Made by a program: the position numbers and the translations under genes. Below the pieces are notes generated by a model. The model was not told the DNA's origin and made no database searches. It worked only from the letters and a program-made list of their open reading frames with translations. Shown here piece by piece: positions 16,660 to 21,445 of a DNA stretch of 21,445 bases. The stretch comes from Prolixibacteraceae bacterium (GTDB taxonomy: Bacteria; Bacteroidota; Bacteroidia; Bacteroidales; Prolixibacteraceae), in contig DOAQ01000001.1 in assembly GCA_003506435.1 (NCBI GenBank), positions 1-21,445 on the forward strand. The letters are read 5' to 3'. Every line of letters starts with the position of its first letter. Position 1 is the first letter of the stretch.

Positions 16660-16677
16660 AACTTGTATTTACAAGTT
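16660..16677. promoter_or_regulatory. 18-bp palindrome, candidate GntR operator
   Basis: AACTTGTA-TT-TACAAGTT is a perfect palindrome with 8-bp arms, between the operon and its divergent GntR gene. GntR/HutC-family dimers bind short palindromes of this size (often with a GT...AC core, here TTGTA/TACAA). A weaker palindrome, TAAAAT(5)ATTTTA at 16644-16660, adjoins it. Position and symmetry make this the best operator candidate in the window. Confidence 0.55.
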
Positions 16678-16703
16678 GTGTATTCGAAATTAAATATTTT
16701 TTG

Positions 16704-16711
16704 TATTTTTG
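16704..16711 (+). promoter_or_regulatory. Candidate -7 box for the GntR regulator gene
   Basis: TATTTTTG matches the TAnnTTTG -7 consensus 25 bases before the TTG start codon. A clear -33 box is not visible. The 18-bp palindrome lies just upstream, where a bound repressor could block this promoter and the divergent one. Confidence 0.35.
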
Positions 16712-16735
16712 ATCAGAATTAATTAACAAAGCGTC

Positions 16736-17446
16736 TTGGAACAAAAGTTACCGCAATACAAAAAGCTATACGAAATACTCAGGAAGCATATTCTCAGTGG
16801 CGCTTATGAAGAAGGGAGCATGCTCCCTTCGGAGAATGAATTATGCGCGGTTCATGGAGTTACACGCCCTACTGTGCGGCAGGCGCTGGAAGCCTTGGTA
16901 CGCGATGGTTATATTATTAAAAAACAGGGAAAAGGCAGTATTGTAAAAAAACCGCCGCAGGACATTGGCATTTTGAGCATTTCGGGAACCGCTTCGGCAA
17001 TTGGTCAGCAATATCTGAAAACACAAATTTTGTCGAAACCACAAATTATGGCTTGGCCCGAAAATTTCTCGTATGAATTGACTGATGTTGAGCGCGAATC
17101 AGGGCGCATTTATCTGGAACGTTTGCGCCTGGTAAACGATCAGCCTGTCTTTTATGATATAAACAATCTTCCGAATATCAACCTGCCACGGTTTACCAGC
17201 CGTTCGTTTGAAAACAAATCGCTTTTCGAATTGTTGCGTTCCAATTATCAGATTGAAATAACGGGCGGCGAGCAAAAGTTAAAAGCCATAAAAGCTACAA
17301 AACAAATCAGCGAATTGCTGAAAATTAAAACGGGTGATCCGGTGCTTTACCTCGAAAGGAAACTAAATACCAACCGCGAAGGGTTTCATATTTATTCAAC
17401 TATTTATTTTAATTCCGAGAAACATTCCATCTTCGGGACATTTTGA
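16736..17446 (+). CDS. GntR-family (HutC/UTRA) transcriptional regulator
   Basis: This is a 236-residue repressor-type regulator. The N-terminal winged HTH at about 5-72 has PQYKKLYEILRKHILSGAY, GSMLPSENELCAVHGVTRPT and VRQALEALVRDGYI, all family-typical. A UTRA ligand-binding domain fills about 90-236 (YLERLRLVNDQPVFYDINN, LLKIKTGDPVLYLERKL); UTRA regulators usually bind sugar phosphates or amino-acid intermediates. The start is TTG: an in-frame TAA sits at 16724-16726, and the next Met is deep inside the HTH, so no ATG can serve. It diverges from the E2 gene, so it most likely controls the six-gene operon and itself through the palindromes at 16592-16677. The effector would be the operon's substrate or intermediate and is unknown. 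Confidence 0.93.
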   Translation: MEQKLPQYKKLYEILRKHILSGAYEEGSMLPSENELCAVHGVTRPTVRQALEALVRDGYIIKKQGKGSIVKKPPQDIGILSISGTASAIGQQYLKTQILSKPQIMAWPENFSYELTDVERESGRIYLERLRLVNDQPVFYDINNLPNINLPRFTSRSFENKSLFELLRSNYQIEITGGEQKLKAIKATKQISELLKIKTGDPVLYLERKLNTNREGFHIYSTIYFNSEKHSIFGTF

Positions 17447-17581
17447 AAAAATTACAGTACTGTGAAACGGTGATACAACAAAACTGTTCTTCTGAAAAAC
17501 TTATGCACAGATGCAGACATCATCATTTCTACAGCAGGACGACATCTTCGCGCTGTATTACATATTGATCTATTCCTGACA

Positions 17582-17800
17582 TTACCACGCAACAACCAGA
17601 TTACCTGTCACATTTTCCACCACAAAATGTTTTCCCAGTTTTTCGTCGCCTGCTTTGAACAGAACCTGCCCGGTTTTCCAGGGATAATCGGCATTTGCAT
17701 AGGCATGAAACGTTTGTGCTGTCACATTATAGCCGGGATAAATCCTACAATGGCATTTTTCAGGCCGGTCACCTGAAAACGATTGCTAATACCATGCTGA
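17582..17800 (-). pseudogene. Remnant of an unidentified coding sequence
   Basis: Read on the minus strand, two frames hold protein-like text that joins across a shift near 17745: NRFQVTGLKNAIVG, then YPGYNVTAQTFHAYANADYP, followed without a stop by a K/G-rich stretch ending ENVTGNLVVAW and a TAA at 17582-17584. No start codon opens either piece. The composition (aromatic, beta-rich) suits the C-terminal part of a secreted glycan-active protein. I cannot name the family, and it may or may not belong to the adjacent esterase gene. Bases 17447-17581, between it and the GntR stop, show no gene, only a 10-bp palindrome ACAGTACTGT at about 17453-17462. Confidence 0.4.
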
Positions 17801-17821
17801 CCAGAATGCAATTCTTCATAT

Positions 17822-18161
17822 CATTGGATGTTCCTTATTTGACTGCCCAGAGGCAAACCATACATCGCCAATCAACAAATTCTGAATTCCCTTCTATTTT
17901 CAATGTATATGAACCGTCGGCAGCAACGGAAGGTAGTACAACTCTCTATTGTCCATCTGCTTGGGCGACGGTTTTTGCTTCAGAAAAAATCAGATGAACA
18001 GTAATCTGCTCAACCAGATTGGTTGATCCCCAAACAGGTATTGCAGCCTCGCGCTGCAATACCATATTATCGGAGAATATTTTTGCTGGAGCGATTTGAG
18101 CCTTTGACACAAATGAAAACAACAAAAGGATTCCAGCAACAAAAACTAATTTATTCAACAT
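17822..18161 (-). pseudogene. Decayed sialate O-acetylesterase-family (SASA) esterase, N-terminal part only
   Basis: Family members are secreted esterases removing O-acetyl groups from sialic acids or, in plant-glycan loci, from pectic sugars. The surviving part has a signal peptide (MLNKLVFVAGILLLFSFVSKAQ), then AKIFSDNMVLQREAAIPVWG, the classic first motif. A TAG at 17946-17948 interrupts the frame after EAKTVAQADGQ. The same frame continues with LPSVAADGSYTLKIEGNSE. A +1 shift near 17874-17880 leads into LIGDVWFASGQSN (17838-17852 for SGQSN), which contains the catalytic serine block, then EHPM and a further stop. The rest of the protein, normally several hundred residues, is missing. Its ATG overlaps the GH106 stop as TAATG, so it was once a translationally coupled partner of that gene. 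Confidence 0.85.
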
Positions 18162-21100
18162 TAGAAAGTTATTTCCTTTATTACACCAAATTCAATCTGT
18201 ACCGGACCGACCAAACCCGAAGGCATAAGTTCGTCTTTGGCCGAAAATGCCTGGTGTCCTTCTTTGTATACCGACCTGTCGGGTACACGGCGGACATTTG
18301 TTTTAGTAGTCCATTGATTTTCAGGCAAACCAGCATCGCCGATGAGCCGGTTGGCCCAACAGTTGGTCACTTCGATTTTTAACTCATTGATCCCTTCTTT
18401 TAACGAACCAGTCAAATTAACTTGCCAGGGAAAGGTCCAAACAACACCCAAATCCTTCCCGTTGACCCATACCCGCGCGATGTCGTGTGCCAAACAAAAC
18501 TGTACCCGGGCCGGACTTTTTGCCTGTTTGTCATTTAAAGTGAATGTGCTGGAATAGGTAGCCGATCCGGAAAAATATTTTATCTCGGGGCTGGAGTTTT
18601 CATTCCATAAAGTCAGCTCATTGAAAGTCGAATCGAACTTTTTCGCCCCGGTTGCCGGTTCAAAGGTGACGTTCCATGAATTGGAAATTACCACCGGGGA
18701 CAAAACCGATGCCGTGACCTTCTTGCTTGCCCCATTCGTCAACGAGAACAGATAATCACCGCTTTGCCAAAAAATGTACCGATTTGAGGTTCCTTCGGTA
18801 TTGAGCCACTCAGGGTTTTCTGAGCCACTAACCGATGTTAAGTGGCTGGAACTTGCCTTCTCCCTGAACACGACAAATGTCGACCCGTTTTTATCGAGCG
18901 TAAGGGGAACAATGGTTCGCCCATCGCTGGTTTGCCTGTAACTGATGGCTTCGGAAGTTTTCCCGGTTATGGGATCCCATATTTCAGGTTTCCTGTCGTT
19001 TATCCTGAACGTGCAATCGCTTTTACCTTCTCCCGAAACAAAGTATATGTCAAAGTCTTCGCCACTCCGGTGGATGTATTGGAACGGCCCCTCAAAATCG
19101 GGTAAAATATTGATCTTTTTCATTATTTCTTCCATATTTGTCCCGGTAATGACCTTCCCCTCTCCAAGGGAACGGATCTGAAACTGTCCGTTATCATCAG
19201 GCCACAGGTTTTTGACCAGTTGTTGCATTTGTTTATCACATTCAGGGTAGCCGTTTATTCCCGGGTCCCGGGTTGGCTTGTTTTTCCCTAATACAACGGT
19301 TGCCCCGTTTTCGATGAGCTTTTTTACTTTTTCTAAAACCTCAATCGGAATAACCGGGTCAGTAAGGTCAACAACAAGCATGCTGTAACTCATCCCATCG
19401 GGCAATACCAGTTTGCCATTTTTAACCAATAAGAGGTCAGTCAGCACTTCAGAACTAAGCAAATCGTACGAAAACCCTTTCACCGGGGTAAGATTCGAAT
19501 TCGGGTTCCATTTTTCGCCCCGCCCCCACATCACATAGTTTTTATCGCTCACATAGCTGCATACATCGGCCACAAACTTTCCTTTACGGAGCATCGACTG
19601 GCACCGCCCCAGGTAATCGAAAAAGTTTCCGGCTTTATCCCACCAAGTAACGTTGGGGTTGATATGAGTTCCGGCAAAATATTCGTACCCGGGTTTGCCA
19701 ACTTCGAGCGGCGAAGCGGTAAAGGTGTGCCAAATAAAGAAGTTAGCCCCGTCGATAAGGTTAATATCGGCAAAAGGTTTCAGATATGCCGGGTATTTGG
19801 TCCAATGCCGCCCCATGTGGGTAAACGCTTCAACAGCAATAAGCGGTTGACCATATATATGACCAGCCATCGCGGCATAGCGCACATTCGATTTTGTACC
19901 CAAATCGTTTAAGTCGGAACACCAGAACTCGCCTTGCGGCATATCGTTCTTGCCCCAGAAGGTCAACTGGTCGGCCTCTTTAAACATTGGCGCATTACGA
20001 GGCCAGGGACCTCCGTCTTCCGAATGCCACAATATCCCTTTGGCATGGCAAAGATTGCCTATTGTCTCATAACAATTGCGCATGAAGCAGTCGCTTACCG
20101 TTTTCAGGTAATCGCGCATAAACCGTTCGTTCAACGAACGGTCTTCGAGCGATAGCCCGGCCAGCACAGGCAGGTATTGGCGTATGTCGTATCCACGGTA
20201 TTTCTTAAACTCTTTCTCGAAACCCACCGTCCAATCGGGTTGCCCACCTTCCCAGCTTACATTGTAAAAGTATGTCAGGGTAACCCCGGCCAACGGACCT
20301 GCATCTTTCAGTATCTCCGAACCCATGAGGTTGAAATATTGGGTGACTGCTCCCGAGTTCAGGATATCGACGCCCCCTTCTTCACCGATAATCTGAAACC
20401 CGAAACGTATGATTTGCCAGTTCCCATCAGGCGCATCCCACAGGAGTTTACCGTTGCTTATTTTGTCCCTGAGATCAACAACTTCGCCAGCAACAGGCGC
20501 ATTTTCAGTTGGCGCCGATACAGTTTTCCACTCCCCGTTCAAGTTGATTTCATGGCCTTTAGCCAATGAACTATCCTTTGATTTTATACGGACAGCCAGC
20601 AATGCCACATCCTGAAAATACTTCTTATCAGCAGGAATGTCGAGTTGGGCTGAAACTTTTGCCGGACCACGAACATCTGAAGTAGTCCAGATGAGTTGTT
20701 TGGCCCTGTTTTCTTTCATGTTCCACGGCCCTCGCAGCGAACCACCTGTATTGGCAAGGTTGATACTCATCTTCAAACCCAGACGGTGGGCTTCCTGCAT
20801 GGCAAATTTCACCATTTCGCGCCAACCGGGGCTCATAAATTCATGCTTTACATTTAAAGGAACGGGGACATGCCCGGTCTTCCCATCGTATGAGTCCCAA
20901 TACCCGCGTGAATCGAAAAGCAGAAATCCGCCGACACCTTTCGCCTTCATTTCTTCCAGATCACGTGCAAGCTGCTCTTTGGTCACATTTCCTTTCAACC
21001 ACCAATAATAAACCCAGGGTTTAACAGAATCAGGAACAGTACGGAAATCATTTTCCGAAATCGAAACCACTCCGGCGCTTTTCCCCTTTGAAATTTTATT

Positions 21101-21187
21101 TACGCAGGACTGGAACAACAAAGAAGCAGCTAATGAAAAAACAGCAACTGATGCTATTGTTGACAAATGTCTTTTTAGGTATTTCAT
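18161..21187 (-). CDS. GH106-like alpha-L-rhamnosidase, lipoprotein
   Basis: This is a 1008-residue secreted glycoside hydrolase of the GH106 type, which removes alpha-L-rhamnose from pectic and other glycans. A lipoprotein signal peptide ends at SLLFQSC with the lipidated C28; no acidic surface-export signal follows, so a periplasmic location is likely. Early family motifs are KPWVYYWWLKGNVTKEQLARDLEEMK, GVGGFLLFDSRG and MSPGWREMVKFAMQEAHRLGL. The barrel region has WEGGQPDWTVGFEKEFKKYRG (W312 onward). Acidic candidates for catalysis are E390 (HSEDGG), E420 (GEFW) and E453 (AVEAFTH); I cannot assign roles. A C-terminal jelly-roll (about 860-975) has ARVWVNGKDLGVVWTFPW. It follows the isomerase gene by 35 bases and overlaps the decayed esterase. 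The frame is intact. Confidence 0.9.
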   Translation of the reverse strand: MKYLKRHLSTIASVAVFSLAASLLFQSCVNKISKGKSAGVVSISENDFRTVPDSVKPWVYYWWLKGNVTKEQLARDLEEMKAKGVGGFLLFDSRGYWDSYDGKTGHVPVPLNVKHEFMSPGWREMVKFAMQEAHRLGLKMSINLANTGGSLRGPWNMKENRAKQLIWTTSDVRGPAKVSAQLDIPADKKYFQDVALLAVRIKSKDSSLAKGHEINLNGEWKTVSAPTENAPVAGEVVDLRDKISNGKLLWDAPDGNWQIIRFGFQIIGEEGGVDILNSGAVTQYFNLMGSEILKDAGPLAGVTLTYFYNVSWEGGQPDWTVGFEKEFKKYRGYDIRQYLPVLAGLSLEDRSLNERFMRDYLKTVSDCFMRNCYETIGNLCHAKGILWHSEDGGPWPRNAPMFKEADQLTFWGKNDMPQGEFWCSDLNDLGTKSNVRYAAMAGHIYGQPLIAVEAFTHMGRHWTKYPAYLKPFADINLIDGANFFIWHTFTASPLEVGKPGYEYFAGTHINPNVTWWDKAGNFFDYLGRCQSMLRKGKFVADVCSYVSDKNYVMWGRGEKWNPNSNLTPVKGFSYDLLSSEVLTDLLLVKNGKLVLPDGMSYSMLVVDLTDPVIPIEVLEKVKKLIENGATVVLGKNKPTRDPGINGYPECDKQMQQLVKNLWPDDNGQFQIRSLGEGKVITGTNMEEIMKKINILPDFEGPFQYIHRSGEDFDIYFVSGEGKSDCTFRINDRKPEIWDPITGKTSEAISYRQTSDGRTIVPLTLDKNGSTFVVFREKASSSHLTSVSGSENPEWLNTEGTSNRYIFWQSGDYLFSLTNGASKKVTASVLSPVVISNSWNVTFEPATGAKKFDSTFNELTLWNENSSPEIKYFSGSATYSSTFTLNDKQAKSPARVQFCLAHDIARVWVNGKDLGVVWTFPWQVNLTGSLKEGINELKIEVTNCWANRLIGDAGLPENQWTTKTNVRRVPDRSVYKEGHQAFSAKDELMPSGLVGPVQIEFGVIKEITF

Positions 21188-21222
21188 GGTTATAAATTTA
21201 GTTATTAGGTATTTCTTTGAAA

Positions 21223-21445
21223 TTAATCACCTTGAATAATTACCGATTCAATATTCAGATACTTTGCGATTTTATCAATGGTTTTGGCATGATGACCAAT
21301 CCCCAGTGAAAAATGGTGAGTTGGCCCTTCACTAATCCAGCGGGTCAGGAATGTTTTAATATCTGGCCTAAAGAACCCGCGTGTATTGGTATTTCCGGTT
21401 GGAGGAATTGGTCCGGCCACTGATTCGCCTTCAGCAATAATAAAT
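21223..21445 (-). CDS. L-fucose/L-arabinose isomerase-family protein, C-terminal end (runs off the window)
   Basis: Only the last 73 codons are inside the window; the frame stays open to base 21445. It reads FIIAEGESVAGPIPPTGNTN, TRGFFRP, then a WISEGPTHHFSLGIGHHAKT segment and a TAA at 21223. The AEGES-GPI-GNTN-R block and the THH(F/C)..G.GH motif with a terminal IE.VII are characteristic of the C-terminal domain of the fucose/arabinose isomerase superfamily, which convert aldoses to ketoses in the cytoplasm. An internal GTG at 21420 is not the start. Being 35 bases upstream of the GH106 gene in the same direction, it probably processes a sugar freed by that locus, such as rhamnose-linked or fucose-type deoxy sugars; that is inference. 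Confidence 0.8.
   Translation of the reverse strand, partial: FIIAEGESVAGPIPPTGNTNTRGFFRPDIKTFLTRWISEGPTHHFSLGIGHHAKTIDKIAKYLNIESVIIQGD

Noticed and set aside
17695..17997. Plus-strand open frame of about 100 codons between the GntR gene and the esterase remnant
   Set aside because: It overlaps, in antisense, the recognisable esterase fragments including SGQSN; no motif or start context supports it.
17946..18161. The 71-codon frame as a small intact secreted protein
   Set aside because: Its text is the start of the SASA family and the same frame continues as family sequence beyond the TAG, so it is a truncated gene rather than a small functional one.
21223..21420. Separate small gene starting at GTG 21420
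   Set aside because: The frame stays open to the window edge and the upstream codons (AEGES) belong to the conserved isomerase motif, so it is the end of a larger gene.

Overview
The window looks like a chromosomal segment from a Bacteroidota bacterium, most likely a Bacteroidales/Marinilabiliales-type polysaccharide degrader. The signs are a lipoprotein GH106-type glycosidase, a hybrid-free CHASE-PAS histidine kinase, an SIS isomerase without CBS domains, a secreted beta-barrel-like protein, candidate TAnnTTTG promoter boxes, few Shine-Dalgarno sites and AT-rich gaps. The assignment rests on protein style and promoter look only.

Left part (1-5300): a secreted protein of unknown function (minus strand), then the succinyl-CoA ligase pair sucC-sucD (minus). 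On the plus strand, diverging from sucC, lie a single-domain SIS sugar-phosphate isomerase and an ISOC-type isochorismatase-fold hydrolase, closed by a strong hairpin terminator. An orphan membrane histidine kinase follows (5354-7309, plus).

Centre (7414-17446): a six-gene minus-strand run, read in the order E2 acyltransferase, dihydrolipoyl dehydrogenase, an 822-residue fused E1 alpha/beta, a PHP-domain protein, an SDR with an N-terminal extension, and a SorE-like zinc reductase. A GntR/HutC-type repressor with a TTG start diverges from it, and the shared promoter region carries two clear inverted repeats. I read this as one dedicated catabolic operon: two polyol/ketose-type dehydrogenases and a PHP hydrolase feed a 2-oxo acid or alpha-hydroxyketone to a private E1-E2-E3 complex that makes an acyl-CoA. 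The substrate is unknown. This is the best candidate for an undescribed pathway here. Each of the four gaps of 80 nt or more inside the run carries a different hairpin-forming element, and two of these hairpins pair fully only in the operon's own RNA strand.

Right part (17450-21445): a glycan-utilisation locus on the minus strand. It holds the C-terminal end of an L-fucose/L-arabinose-type isomerase, a GH106-like alpha-L-rhamnosidase lipoprotein and, coupled by a TAATG overlap, a sialate O-acetylesterase-family gene that has decayed (stop codon, frameshift, lost C-terminal part). Beyond it lies a remnant of a second, unidentified coding sequence. The set suggests use of rhamnose-containing, acetylated plant polysaccharide, now partly lost.
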